DNA of 64,000 nt, taken from the NCBI RefSeq assembly GCF_007830615.1, contig NZ_VLLI01000002.1, positions 248,001 through 312,000 on the forward strand, read 5' to 3'. The DNA comes from Mucilaginibacter frigoritolerans (GTDB lineage Bacteria; Bacteroidota; Bacteroidia; Sphingobacteriales; Sphingobacteriaceae). Of the stretch, positions 32,926 to 43,366 are shown piece after piece (the stretch's first letter is position 1; each line of letters opens with the position of its first letter). Below the pieces are notes generated by a model. It made no database searches. It was not told where the DNA came from and saw nothing but the letters and a program-made list of their open reading frames with translations. The position numbers and the translations under genes were made by a program.

Positions 32926-33831
32926 CTACAAAAACTTATTCTGCTCCAGCCAGTTTTTGGCCCAATCCATCCACTTATCCTTGGTAGTAGAATTATCTAA
33001 ACCAAAGCCATGACCTCCAGCCTGAAAAATATGCATTTCGGCCTTAACCTTAAAGGTTAGCAGGGCATTAAAAAACATCAGGCTGTTTTGTATAGGCACT
33101 ACGGTATCATCAGCCGCCTGCACTAAAAAAGTAGGGGGAGTGTGTGCGTCCACCTGTTTTTCGTTGCTGTATTCGTCTACTAAACTTTGTGGAGGCGTTT
33201 TACCAAGCAGGTTCTCGCGCGATCCGGCATGGGTTCTTGATCCCATGGTGATAACCGGGTAAAGCAGCAGCATAAAATCAGGACGTGCACTTACATTATC
33301 CGGATTAGATACCAATACCTTATCAAAATGTGTTCCCAGCGTTGATGCGAGGTGCCCACCGGCCGAGAAACCCATAATGCCAATCTGATCTGGCTTTATG
33401 CCATAGCCCGCAGCTTTACTTCGTACCATAATGATGGCCTGTTGTCCATCCTGCAAAGGGCCAATGGTTTTATCAACCATAATATCATCTGTAGGTAAAC
33501 GGTATTTTACTACAAAAGCAGCAACGCCTATTTTATTAAGTTCTTTGGCAACGCTGGCTCCTTCGTTATCCATTGAAAGGCCCACGTAGCCGCCTCCCGG
33601 AAAAATAATTACAGCCGTACCGCTCGAATAGCCATGTGCCGGTAAATAGGGGGTAATGGTTGGTACGCTAACACCTGTAACCCATTCTTTATCATTTTTC
33701 TCTACATACGATGCCGGAGTTGCTTTGCTGTTGGGCACGCCATTAGGATATAAAGGAATCGGTTTTATCTGCGCAAAGATAGCTGTTGACATAAGCATGG
33801 TAGCTAGCAAAACATAAGGAGCCTTTTTCAT
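32926..33831 (-). CDS. secreted alpha/beta hydrolase (esterase/acetylxylan esterase-like)
   Basis: The 301-residue protein has a signal peptide (MKKAPYVLLATMLMSTAIFA). It holds IIFPGGGYVGLSMDNEG (oxyanion-hole loop), GFSAGGHLAST with the nucleophile Ser, a later DDTVVP (Asp) and GGHGFGLD (His). This is the BD-FAE/acetylxylan esterase type of Bacteroidota. It probably removes acyl groups from plant polysaccharides in the periplasm. It stands alone with a 56-bp gap to prfB. Confidence 0.9.
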   Translation of the reverse strand: MKKAPYVLLATMLMSTAIFAQIKPIPLYPNGVPNSKATPASYVEKNDKEWVTGVSVPTITPYLPAHGYSSGTAVIIFPGGGYVGLSMDNEGASVAKELNKIGVAAFVVKYRLPTDDIMVDKTIGPLQDGQQAIIMVRSKAAGYGIKPDQIGIMGFSAGGHLASTLGTHFDKVLVSNPDNVSARPDFMLLLYPVITMGSRTHAGSRENLLGKTPPQSLVDEYSNEKQVDAHTPPTFLVQAADDTVVPIQNSLMFFNALLTFKVKAEMHIFQAGGHGFGLDNSTTKDKWMDWAKNWLEQNKFL

Positions 33832-33887
33832 TATTGGTTTGGTTGTAAGTATATTTCTTTAAGATAAGCCTTTGGTTGAATATAATT

Positions 33888-34980
33888 TTAACTTTTAGGA
33901 CCACCAAACTCCATCAGATAGGCTTTCAGGAAATCGTTCAGATCTCCATCAAGTACCCCTTGCGCGTTGGATGTTTCATAATCGGTGCGCAGGTCCTTTA
34001 CCAGTTTATACGGATGTAAAACGTAGTTGCGGATCTGTGAGCCCCATTCAATTTTTTTCTTATTTCCTTCAATTGCGTTGCTGGTTTCCATTCGTTTGCG
34101 CATTTCGGCTTCGTAAAGCTGTGATTTTAACAAACGGATAGCATTTTCTTTATTCTGCAATTGTGAACGCGATTCCTGGTTTTTTATGATAATGCCTGAT
34201 GGTTTATGGTATAAACGTACGGCAGTTTCTACCTTGTTCACATTCTGGCCACCAGCACCACCCGAGCGGAAAGTTTCAAATTCAATATCAGCATCCTTAA
34301 CTTCAATCTCAATGGTATCATCAACCAGTGGATAAACGTACACCGAAGCAAATGAAGTATGGCGCTTGGCATTAGAGTCAAATGGCGATATCCGTACCAA
34401 ACGGTGTACCCCGTTTTCGCCTTTTAAGTAGCCATAGGCAAAATCGCCCTCTATCTGTAAAGTAACGGTCTTAACCCCGGCAACATCACCCTCTTGAAAA
34501 TCCTGTTCGGTTACCTTGTACCCGTTCTTTTCGCCCCACATAATATACATGCGCATCAGCATACCGGCCCAGTCGCAGCTTTCGGTACCACCGGCACCGG
34601 CAGTTATCTGCACAACGGCATTAAACTGATCTTCCTCGGCCGAGAGCATGTTTTTAAACTCAAGCTCTTCAACAGCTTTCAGCGCGGCACTAAACTGCTC
34701 CTGCATTTCTGCTTCGGTAGCATCTCCGCTTTGAAAAAACTCAAAAAGCACAATGGTATCGTCAACAACAGATACTACTTTCTGAAAAGCATCTGTCCAA
34801 ACTTTTTTTGTTTTGATGGAGGCCAATACCTTTTCGGCTTCTTTTGGATGATCCCAAAAATTAGGACCAATGGTTATATCCTGTTCAATTTGCAAGGCAT
34901 CGAGTTTCTTATCGATGTCAAAGATGCCTCCTCAGGGAAGTTACTCTATCCCTTAAATCCAGTACCTGTTCTTTAGTCAT
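33888..34980 (-). CDS. prfB: peptide chain release factor 2 with a programmed +1 frameshift
   Basis: The true start is ATG 34980. A 20-codon leader frame ([20 protein letters not shown]) runs into TGA at 34918-34920. The slip site is CTTTGAC preceded by AGGAGG, so the ribosome moves +1 and reads on as GACATCGATAAG into the 343-residue main frame (total about 363 residues). RF2 features are the SPF tripeptide ([12 protein letters not shown]) that reads UGA/UAA, and GGQ in [14 protein letters not shown] -7 box TATATTTG lies 4 bp before ATG, so the message is probably leaderless. Annotated without the shift it would start wrongly at TTG 34895. Confidence 0.95.
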
Positions 34981-34984
34981 AAGG

Positions 34985-34992
34985 CAAATATA
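34985..34992 (-). promoter_or_regulatory. -7 box TATATTTG directly before prfB
   Basis: TATATTTG (minus strand) is followed by CCTT and then ATG at 34980. A transcription start about 5-7 nt after the box would fall at the start codon, so the mRNA is likely leaderless. Confidence 0.6.
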
Positions 34993-35042
34993 GATAGTTT
35001 TGTTGTAAGGCTTTAAAATCACATAAACTTTACAAGCAATAA

Positions 35043-35077
35043 AAAGGGGCTGTAAGTTTTAACCTCACAACCCCTTT
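35043..35077 (-). terminator. terminator after the gene at 35099-35536
   Basis: A hairpin with a 7-bp base (AAAGGGG / CCCCTTT) and short further pairing (TGT/ACA, AG/CT) ends in CCCCTTTTTATT on the minus strand. Confidence 0.7.
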
Positions 35078-35098
35078 AATTATAAATTTTTACTTTAA

Positions 35099-35536
35099 CT
35101 AAGCAACCATCATACGGTTTACCAGCACGCTCATATCCTTTTGGTTGCCGCTTAGTTTTGATAGCAGGTTACTTAACCCGAAATCTTTGTTTTGTTCGTT
35201 TTTTGATTCTTTAACCAGTTCCTGCATAACCGGTGTTATTAAATTATTTGCAGCGGTAATTGCTGCTGCCGGCTCAACACCATAAAAGTTGTTCAGCTTG
35301 TTGGCGAACTTATTTACAATGGTTGAAACCAGTGAATTATTATAAATGCCCGAAAACTGGAAATATCTGATCAGTTCTTTGATCCGGCCAGTTTCCATCT
35401 GCCCCTTTAAAACCTCAATTATGGAACTTGAAGCATCATTAATTACCGCTTCGTGGTATTTTACCGGGATTGCCGGGTTGTCAATAACAGCCGTCCCGGC
35501 GTTATTTTTGACAAGCATAAAAAGTTTTTCGAACAT
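35099..35536 (-). CDS. conserved hypothetical protein
   Basis: The 145-residue protein is soluble and helical with no signal peptide. It begins MFEKLFMLVKNNAGTAVIDN and has IKELIRYFQFSGIYNNSLVSTIVNKFANKLNNFYGVEPAAA near the middle and LSNLLSKLSGNQKDMSVLVNRMM at the end. Its length and helical pattern recall small DUF937-like proteins, but I cannot assign it. It has a terminator downstream and stands between prfB and pgi. Confidence 0.7.
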   Translation of the reverse strand: MFEKLFMLVKNNAGTAVIDNPAIPVKYHEAVINDASSSIIEVLKGQMETGRIKELIRYFQFSGIYNNSLVSTIVNKFANKLNNFYGVEPAAAITAANNLITPVMQELVKESKNEQNKDFGLSNLLSKLSGNQKDMSVLVNRMMVA

Positions 35537-35670
35537 ACGTTTATGTAATTAAAGCAGATTAATAAAATGATGATAAAATGACCATTTGCTTATCATCAAA
35601 ACAAATATACCTATTAATTAATTTGAAAATACAAATAAATCATAAAATCTGTTGAAAATATGACAATTAA

Positions 35671-37480
<1,810 letters not shown>

Positions 37481-37604
37481 TTTTTGAAAATCAAAGAAAG
37501 TGCCTGGATAATATCCCGGCATTTTTGTTTTTATGCTCACTTTAGGAGCGAAATATTTATATTTAATGCACTAGGTCATAACCAAAATCAATCCGTTCGA
37601 ACCA

Positions 37605-38015
37605 ATGCATAAATCTATCTTAATTATTATTCTCCTGTTTTTACTTTCATTTTCTGCTTACTCACAAAGCATATCTAAATTAAAACAAGCCAACTATGCT
37701 GAGGTTCGTTTTTTTAAAGGTAAGCAACCCTCCATTTATAAAACATACAAGGATATTGACCTTCTCTATTTAAAAACCCTTATTACCAAAGCTCAAAACA
37801 AGAACAATCTAATTTGTGATACAACGGGCGAAATAATCTACTTTAAAAACCATACACCTTTATTCAAAGCCTATTTCTGTACTTCTGGAAGTGGAAGTAA
37901 ATATAAATCAACCGGAGGTGTGATGCTTAACAATGGCGATGTTAAAATAAAAGCTTTTCTTAACTATGGTTCTGGAATGCTGATAGATGAAGTTTATTGT
38001 CAATTGCAAAAGTAG
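37605..38015 (+). CDS. hypothetical secreted protein
   Basis: This 136-residue protein has a signal peptide (ILLFLLSFSAYSQS). The mature part is lysine-rich with beta character (AEVRFFKGKQPSIYKTY; GGVMLNNGDVKIKAFLNYGSG). It has single Cys residues at CDTTGE, YFCTSG and YCQLQK. I do not recognise a family. It stands alone, 170 bp after pgi, and a palindromic repeat begins just past its stop codon. Confidence 0.65.
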   Translation: MHKSILIIILLFLLSFSAYSQSISKLKQANYAEVRFFKGKQPSIYKTYKDIDLLYLKTLITKAQNKNNLICDTTGEIIYFKNHTPLFKAYFCTSGSGSKYKSTGGVMLNNGDVKIKAFLNYGSGMLIDEVYCQLQK

Positions 38016-38027
38016 TTCAGATTGATG

Positions 38028-38089
38028 GAGAGGGTTACTGTTTCAAAAGTGTTTCAGGAGTGTTCGCTCCTGAAACAATAGTGAAACAC
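38028..38089. repeat. hairpin repeat (GTTTCAGGAG type), copy A
   Basis: A perfect 10-bp hairpin GTTTCAGGAG-TGTTCG-CTCCTGAAAC is nested in an outer 8-bp stem (GTGTTTCA / TGAAACAC). The left part, GAGAGGGTTACTGTTTCAAA and onward, is shared with 42637-42704. It fills the gap between convergent genes, where it may act as a terminator. Confidence 0.8.
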
Positions 38090-38098
38090 TTGCCTTCC

Positions 38099-39520
38099 TT
38101 ATTTCACAATAACCAACGCAGCGCTTCCTGCAGGTACGGTAACTGTAAAGGTTTTACTGTTAATGTTTTTTTCTTCTATGGTTGATGGTGTAAAGCTGCC
38201 ATCGCTGTTAACCGTGCTGCCGGCAAATATGGTTCCGGTGGTGGAGGTTATGGTTGGCGCCAAAAGGCGGTAAACTTGTATGGCACTGGCTGTTTTATCC
38301 AGCTGTACGGTGAATGCATAGTTTACGCTGTTATCTTTATTGATAAGGGTTACAGCGTAACTGCCATCAGCATTGGCGCAGGCATAGGTGCTGCAATTAT
38401 TAAAATCGCGCGGATTAAAAATGGTGGCGGGAATCAATTTAGCATTGTTTACCCCGTATTTAAAAGCAAGCATGGCATAGTACTCTGGCCGGGCAGTTAC
38501 TGTTCCATTTTCCATAGTGATGGGCGTATAAATAAAACGAGGTGAGCCGCCATGAAAGTTTACGCCTTGTCCATCGTTTTCGGCAACGTTCCACATAAAA
38601 TCAAGGGCCCATAGTGCGGATGCAAAGGTGTCGCTTACGCCAGGCCTACCACCGCTGGATACGCTGTTGCATTCAGATATACGATAAGGAAGCCGGTATT
38701 TTGATGCTATGTCATGCAGTTGCACCAGGTAATTATCCAGTTTCGGATCTGGGGTTAAAATATTTTGATAGGTAATAACCGGATTGGATGCAGTACCGAC
38801 AGCGTAATAATGGCTATCAATCAAATGAACATTGTTATGTTCGCTTATTGCGAAAGCATTTACCCAGTATGGATCAAAAGGAACAACATCCGGCCCTGAA
38901 AATTTTACATCCGGCGCCAGTTTTTTAACGGCCCAAAAATAGTTATTCCACTCTCTTTGGAAATCGGCAAAAACGTAGTTGGATGGCCTCGCCCTTACTT
39001 TAAAACCATCGGGCTCATTGCCCGATTGTAAAGTGTATAAATTGCTTTTTAAGGTTTTACTTACATACAGCGCTTCGCGGGCGGCGGTATCCGGGTTGTA
39101 CTTGCCCAGGTTTAATCCAAATAAAACGGGCCAGCCAATGGCTTTTGAAAAAGCTGCTAAATGATCAATATCTGTAGTGGTTAAGGCTCGAGCCGGTGTA
39201 GTGGCCGACCGTGCGGCTCCTGTCCATTCCACCTCATCGCTGCTATTGCCTCCAATGCGTAAAATACCGGGACCCAGGTTTTTTATCAGCTGAATAAGTA
39301 CGGTATTATTCTCGTTTAAAAAGTCGGTGTTATCGTCAAAAATGCCTGTTTCGTAGCTTAGTCCCTCAAAATCAGGTGAAATGGCATGTCCGGGAGAATT
39401 TTGCTTTATGGCAACAGTAATAGCTTCCGTACCTCCGGCGGGGGGCGGCAACTCTAAATTTCCTTTATTGCAACCGGTTAAGGCAATAGCCAATATGATG
39501 GCTAACCATTTTTTGTTCAT
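38099..39520 (-). CDS. GH79-like glycoside hydrolase lipoprotein
   Basis: The 473-residue protein has a lipobox (IALTGC, C17). The catalytic domain (residues about 45-350) shows ILRIGGNSSDEVEW, YTLQSGNEPDGFKVRA with acid/base Glu, and RISECNSVSSGGRPGVSDTFASALW with a candidate nucleophile Glu; this suits clan GH-A, family GH79 (beta-glucuronidase/heparanase). A C-terminal beta-sandwich (residues about 360-473) also matches GH79. It likely acts on acidic or pectin-like polysaccharides at the cell surface. It has no SusC/D neighbours in view. Confidence 0.8.
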   Translation of the reverse strand: MNKKWLAIILAIALTGCNKGNLELPPPAGGTEAITVAIKQNSPGHAISPDFEGLSYETGIFDDNTDFLNENNTVLIQLIKNLGPGILRIGGNSSDEVEWTGAARSATTPARALTTTDIDHLAAFSKAIGWPVLFGLNLGKYNPDTAAREALYVSKTLKSNLYTLQSGNEPDGFKVRARPSNYVFADFQREWNNYFWAVKKLAPDVKFSGPDVVPFDPYWVNAFAISEHNNVHLIDSHYYAVGTASNPVITYQNILTPDPKLDNYLVQLHDIASKYRLPYRISECNSVSSGGRPGVSDTFASALWALDFMWNVAENDGQGVNFHGGSPRFIYTPITMENGTVTARPEYYAMLAFKYGVNNAKLIPATIFNPRDFNNCSTYACANADGSYAVTLINKDNSVNYAFTVQLDKTASAIQVYRLLAPTITSTTGTIFAGSTVNSDGSFTPSTIEEKNINSKTFTVTVPAGSAALVIVK

Positions 39521-39677
39521 CTGTTAAGGGCGAGCATGTAGGGACACAGTTCGCTAGTTTTCAATAATTTAAACCCAGATACAAAGGTGCAAAAAATTTA
39601 GATTATTTACTGTTAGCAAATTGTTAACCTACTGCCGCCAGACAAAAAAATTACGCAGTGCTGATCTACCGGTTTAA

Positions 39678-40241
39678 TTATCCGGCCAGGCAAAGTTCAC
39701 TGGTAGTTAGTTTGGTAACCATATCTTTTAAAAGGGTACGTGCCCGGTGTAAAGTGGTGCGCGATAAAAGTTCAGTCATGCCCAGCTTACTGCCAATTTC
39801 CTGGTGCGAGTAGCCTTCAATGGCGTACAGGTTAAATACAGAGCGATAGGTTTTTGGCAGTTTCTGGATCATTTTTAAAATGTCTTTTACTTCCAGCCCA
39901 TGCTCATTGTACCCGTTGCCGAATGCACTGCTGCTTTCAGGAAACTCATCAACCAAAATCATTGGTTTTTGCTTGCGGTAACGCGATATGGCACAATGCA
40001 CCATAATGCGCCGGATCCATCCTTCCAGGTTCCCTTCACCGCGGTATTTGTGGGCATTGTTAAACATCTTTATAAAGCCTTCCTGTAAAATATCCTGTGC
40101 TTCGTCTTTATCATGTGCGTAGCGCATACAAACAGCCAGCATTCTTGGTGCCAGGGTTTTGTATAATAGCTCCTGTTGTTTACGATCGTTTTTCAGGCAG
40201 CCTTCCCATATCATTGCTAAACGTGCGTCGTTGGTAATCAT
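39678..40241 (-). CDS. ECF-type RNA polymerase sigma factor
   Basis: From ATG 40241 the protein has 187 residues. Region 2 is KDEAQDILQEGFIKMFNNAHKYRGEGNLEGWIRRI and region 4 is YRSVFNLYAIEGYSHQEIGSKLGM then LSRTTLHRARTLLKD. The sigma region 4 recognition helix has an insertion-like TELLSRTTLHRA instead of the usual EGTSKSQL, a small oddity. No anti-sigma gene is adjacent, so it may be controlled otherwise. The frame is open up to 40289, but the methionine at 40241 gives the standard length. Confidence 0.88.
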   Translation of the reverse strand: MITNDARLAMIWEGCLKNDRKQQELLYKTLAPRMLAVCMRYAHDKDEAQDILQEGFIKMFNNAHKYRGEGNLEGWIRRIMVHCAISRYRKQKPMILVDEFPESSSAFGNGYNEHGLEVKDILKMIQKLPKTYRSVFNLYAIEGYSHQEIGSKLGMTELLSRTTLHRARTLLKDMVTKLTTSELCLAG

Positions 40242-40422
40242 ATTGTTGTGTTTTGTAACCCTATGCCAATATTGATACCCCAAATGCAAAATGCTGATTT
40301 ACAGATAAATAAATTTATACCCATCTACGAAACTGTTCGTTTCCGTACGGTCGGTGATGCGAAGCCGGACGATTTTGAAAGGAAAATAACTTAAAAACCG
40401 TCATGGTAGTCATCGCTCGCAG

Positions 40423-40577
40423 AGTTGACTCACCCCGACGATCCGCCTTTAGGCGGACGTCGACCCTCTCTACTTCGTAAAGAGGGTTATGGAGTTTTTT
40501 ACTTTTTATTCTTTCCCCTCTTTATGACTTGTCTTAGAGAGGGATGTCGAGCGAAGCAATGACAGGGTGAGTCAACT
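40423..40577. mobile_element. MITE-like element with 13-bp terminal inverted repeats
   Basis: AGTTGACTCACCC (40423-40435) and its exact inverse GGGTGAGTCAACT (40565-40577) bound 155 bp with no coding frame. Inside are the 35-bp unit shared with 23.6 kb (40430-40464), and two hairpins with CCCTCT arms. The right half aligns to 3396-3453. No direct target duplication is apparent. It lies in a 453-bp gap, of which the rest (40242-40422, 40578-40694) holds nothing else but the promoter box below. Confidence 0.7.
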
Positions 40578-40658
40578 ATACGCCCGACCATACTATCCCC
40601 CAGCATTCCGCATTTGACATTCCGAAATCGAAAAATCGAAATCCGATATTTTTTCCAC

Positions 40659-40666
40659 TACCTTTG
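40659..40666 (+). promoter_or_regulatory. -7 box TACCTTTG of the AraC gene
   Basis: TACCTTTG matches TAnnTTTG and lies 28 bp before ATG 40695. No good -33 element is seen. Confidence 0.5.
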
Positions 40667-40694
40667 AATTTTACAAATCAAAACCCCTTAGCAT

Positions 40695-41609
40695 ATGATA
40701 TCGCTCGAAGAGTTTTATAAGCAGATGGCCGAGATTGATGTTGATTTGAGTTCGCTGCTTCCCGGCGGCTTAAATAAAGAGATTGGCCATTTTAATGTTT
40801 TTAATATGACTGTGCTGATGAAGCATATAAGGGAAAAACCGCATATGCCTTATAACCGCCGTGCCTATTATAAAATAAACCTGATAAAGGGACGTAACCG
40901 TGCCGAGTATGCCGATAAGGTAATTGAAATAGAAAAAAATGCACTGCTGTTTGCCACCCCTAAATTACCATACCACTGGATTCCGCTGGATTTTGAGCAG
41001 GCCGGGCATTTTTGCGTGTTTACCGATGAGTTTTTAAACAGCCATGGTATTGTAATAGATGACCTGCCTATATTTAAACCAGACAGCTACCCTGTTTTTG
41101 AATTGACTGATAGTGAAACAGAAAAGCTTACCGAAATATTTATGAAGATGCATGAAGAAATAGCATCCGACTATATTTATAAGTACGATTTGCTGCGCAA
41201 TTATGTTTTGGAGCTGATCCACTTCGGGCAAAAGCTGCAACCGGCATCGGCCATGTCTACTACTCAAAATTCATCGGCAAGGGTTTCTTCTTTATTTGTT
41301 GAATTGCTGGAAAGACAGTTCCCGATAGAGTCGCCGCAACAAAAGCTGAAGCTGCGCACCGCTAAAGATTATGCTGATAGATTGGCGGTACACGTAAACC
41401 ATTTAAATAAATTACTGAAAGAAGCCACCGGCAAAACCACTACCGATTTAATTGCAGGCAGAATTGTAAAAGAAGCCAAAATACTGCTGAAACAAACCGA
41501 CTGGAATATTTCGGAAATAGCGTTTTCTTTAGGGTTTGATGAAGTGGCCCATTTTTCAAACTTCTTTAAAAAGCAAACCCAACTGGCACCCCTGCGGTTT
41601 AGAAGTTAG
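40695..41609 (+). CDS. AraC-family transcriptional regulator
   Basis: The 304-residue protein has an N-terminal sensing region (residues about 15-170; FNVFNMTVLMKHIREKPHMPYNR opens it) and a C-terminal AraC HTH (residues about 220-303) with YADRLAVHVNHLNKLLKEATGKTTTDL and IAFSLGFDEVAHFSNFFKKQTQLAP. An SDR gene follows 98 bp downstream, as for the AraC/SDR pair at 3.6-5.3 kb, suggesting local control. Confidence 0.9.
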   Translation: MISLEEFYKQMAEIDVDLSSLLPGGLNKEIGHFNVFNMTVLMKHIREKPHMPYNRRAYYKINLIKGRNRAEYADKVIEIEKNALLFATPKLPYHWIPLDFEQAGHFCVFTDEFLNSHGIVIDDLPIFKPDSYPVFELTDSETEKLTEIFMKMHEEIASDYIYKYDLLRNYVLELIHFGQKLQPASAMSTTQNSSARVSSLFVELLERQFPIESPQQKLKLRTAKDYADRLAVHVNHLNKLLKEATGKTTTDLIAGRIVKEAKILLKQTDWNISEIAFSLGFDEVAHFSNFFKKQTQLAPLRFRS

Positions 41610-41707
41610 ACAGATGGATTGAATTTTGCAAAAAACACACTGATGTTTGCAAACAGTGTATCTTAAACCAGGCCATCTTTGTGCTATTGTTTTAATAACA
41701 CAAAGAA

Positions 41708-42475
41708 ATGGAACTTAACAATCAAACTATATTAATAACCGGCGGTACCAGCGGGCTGGGGCTTGAATTTGCCAAACGCCTTATTGAGCAGGGCAATACC
41801 GTAATCATTACCGGCAGGGATGAGGCAAAGCTCAATCAAACTAAAAAGCTTTTACCGGGTGTACATACTTTTCAAAGCGATGTAAGCAATGCCGAAGCCA
41901 TCAGTCAATTATTTAAGCAGGTAACCCAACAATTCCCGGAGCTGAATATCCTGATTAACAACGCCGGGGAAATGCGCAGGCTCAGCCTGCTGGACCCTGC
42001 CATTGACCAGGAAAACGTAAACCGCGAAATTGCTATTAACCTTTCGGGCCCGATACGTATGGTGCAGGAGTTTTTACCTCATCTGCAACAAAAGCCATTG
42101 GCAGCCATTATCAATGTAACATCAGGCTTGGCGCTGGTACCTTTTCCCTTGTCGCCCATTTACAGTGCATCCAAAGCAGGATTGCGTGCCTATACGCGCT
42201 CATTAAGGGTTCAGCTTAAAAAAACAAATATTAAAGTATTTGAACTGGTAGCACCTGGAGCTAAAACACCGCTGAATGACAAATTTGACAATGATGTAGA
42301 TAGCAAATCACTGATGGATCCTGTTAAACTCATCGCTGTTGCCCTAAAAGGAATCAGGAACGATCAATACGAAATATACCCTGGTTTGGCGCGTCTTATA
42401 AAAATAATGAGTCGCCTGGCTCCCGGATTGATCTTTAACCAAATGGCAGGGATAGCAGAAAAAGGGTTAAGTTAA
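41708..42475 (+). CDS. short-chain dehydrogenase (DltE-like)
   Basis: The 255-residue protein starts MELNNQTILITGGTSGLGLE, has NNAGEMRR, and NVTSGLALVPFPLSPIYSASKAG with the catalytic Tyr-x3-Lys. The C-terminal part is helical and hydrophobic. It resembles the DltE-type SDR branch. It is probably controlled by the AraC regulator upstream. Substrate unknown. Confidence 0.9.
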   Translation: MELNNQTILITGGTSGLGLEFAKRLIEQGNTVIITGRDEAKLNQTKKLLPGVHTFQSDVSNAEAISQLFKQVTQQFPELNILINNAGEMRRLSLLDPAIDQENVNREIAINLSGPIRMVQEFLPHLQQKPLAAIINVTSGLALVPFPLSPIYSASKAGLRAYTRSLRVQLKKTNIKVFELVAPGAKTPLNDKFDNDVDSKSLMDPVKLIAVALKGIRNDQYEIYPGLARLIKIMSRLAPGLIFNQMAGIAEKGLS

Positions 42476-42507
42476 TTTAGAGGCCTCGGGTTACAATTTT
42501 AACCTTG

Positions 42508-42633
42508 CCTCATTGCGAGGTACGAAGCAATCTTTATGCAGTACAAGTCAATGGAGACTGATTTTGTCATTAGACATAATACTGTGCTTTTGATTATCCT
42601 AAGTAGAGATGGCTTCGTTCCTCGCCAAGACGC
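42508..42633. repeat. imperfect inverted repeat of the GCGAGGnACGAAGCAATC type
   Basis: Left arm GCGAGGTACGAAGCAATC (42515-42532) and right arm GATGGCTTCGTTCCTCGC (42608-42625) form an inverted pair around about 75 bp. This sequence type is a frequent intergenic element in Bacteroidota genomes, by memory. It has no coding frame. Confidence 0.65.
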
Positions 42634-42636
42634 CCC

Positions 42637-42704
42637 GAGAGGGTTACTGTTTCAAAAGTGTTTCACTGGTGTTCGCTCCTGAAACGAACGCAACAGTGAA
42701 ACAC
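42637..42704. repeat. hairpin repeat (GTTTCA type), copy B
   Basis: It shares GAGAGGGTTACTGTTTCAAA and GTGTTTCA with copy A (38028-38089), and TGTTCGCTCCTGAAAC. Here the outer stem GTGTTTCACTG / CAGTGAAACAC is perfect over 11 bp. It sits directly after the preceding repeat and 9 bp before the stop codon of the minus-strand DUF805 gene. Confidence 0.8.
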
Positions 42705-42713
42705 CAGATTTAT

Positions 42714-43325
42714 CTAAAATGAATCCATACCATCATCTGAACTAGATGAATCAGAACTATCGTATGAACCGGAATCGTCTGAGCCTGATGAATCAGAACT
42801 ATCATATGAGCTGGAATCATCTGAAGAGTCAGCATTATCCAAATCAGATTGGGTATTGTCGTCTGCACTTAAATAAGCTGAATCATTAACAGCCTGTTGT
42901 TCGTTGGCTGCTAAATCCATCATTACGGCATCGTCTATTATATCGGCGGCTGCGTTGGCGGCCAGAACATCATAAATAGGCGGAGCTATAGGATCTTCGT
43001 AGCTTTCAGCATCAAATACCTCTTTAAATTTGGGGTTTTCACCATACTCGTTTTCGTTGGGGTCACCATCCTGAAATAAAAGCCATAAAACATAAAAAGG
43101 GATGATCTGCCACCAGCCGCTTTTTCCAAGATCATGGCAGCGTTTTGAGCCTTGCGCCAAAAGGAACCAAACCAATGGTATAAAAACAAAAAAAAGCTCT
43201 TTGTTTTGATGGAACATACCGGTGACCGCTAACAGAAAGAGGTAAACAACAAAATAAATAATGTAGCTAATACCGAATTCCGTTCTTCTGATACGGCCGT
43301 TAAATGAAAAAATGTTTTTAAACAT
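42714..43325 (-). CDS. DUF805 membrane protein with Ser/Asp-rich tail
   Basis: The 203-residue protein begins with the DUF805 pattern: FNGRIRRTEFGISYIIYFVVYL, then RCHDLGKSGWWQIIPFYVLWLLFQDGDPNENEYG (residues about 63-96), with about three membrane segments. Residues about 155-203 are low-complexity Ser-Asp repeats (YDSSDSSGSDDSGS type). Such a tail is unusual for the family. The function is unknown. Confidence 0.88.
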   Translation of the reverse strand: MFKNIFSFNGRIRRTEFGISYIIYFVVYLFLLAVTGMFHQNKELFFVFIPLVWFLLAQGSKRCHDLGKSGWWQIIPFYVLWLLFQDGDPNENEYGENPKFKEVFDAESYEDPIAPPIYDVLAANAAADIIDDAVMMDLAANEQQAVNDSAYLSADDNTQSDLDNADSSDDSSSYDSSDSSGSDDSGSYDSSDSSSSDDGMDSF

Positions 43326-43366
43326 AATAATTGGACAAGGTTAATATCTGCTAAAAATAATATAAT

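Noticed and set aside
37585..37604. Possible tRNA T arm at CGTTCGAACC
   Set aside because: No acceptor, D or anticodon stem can be drawn around it.
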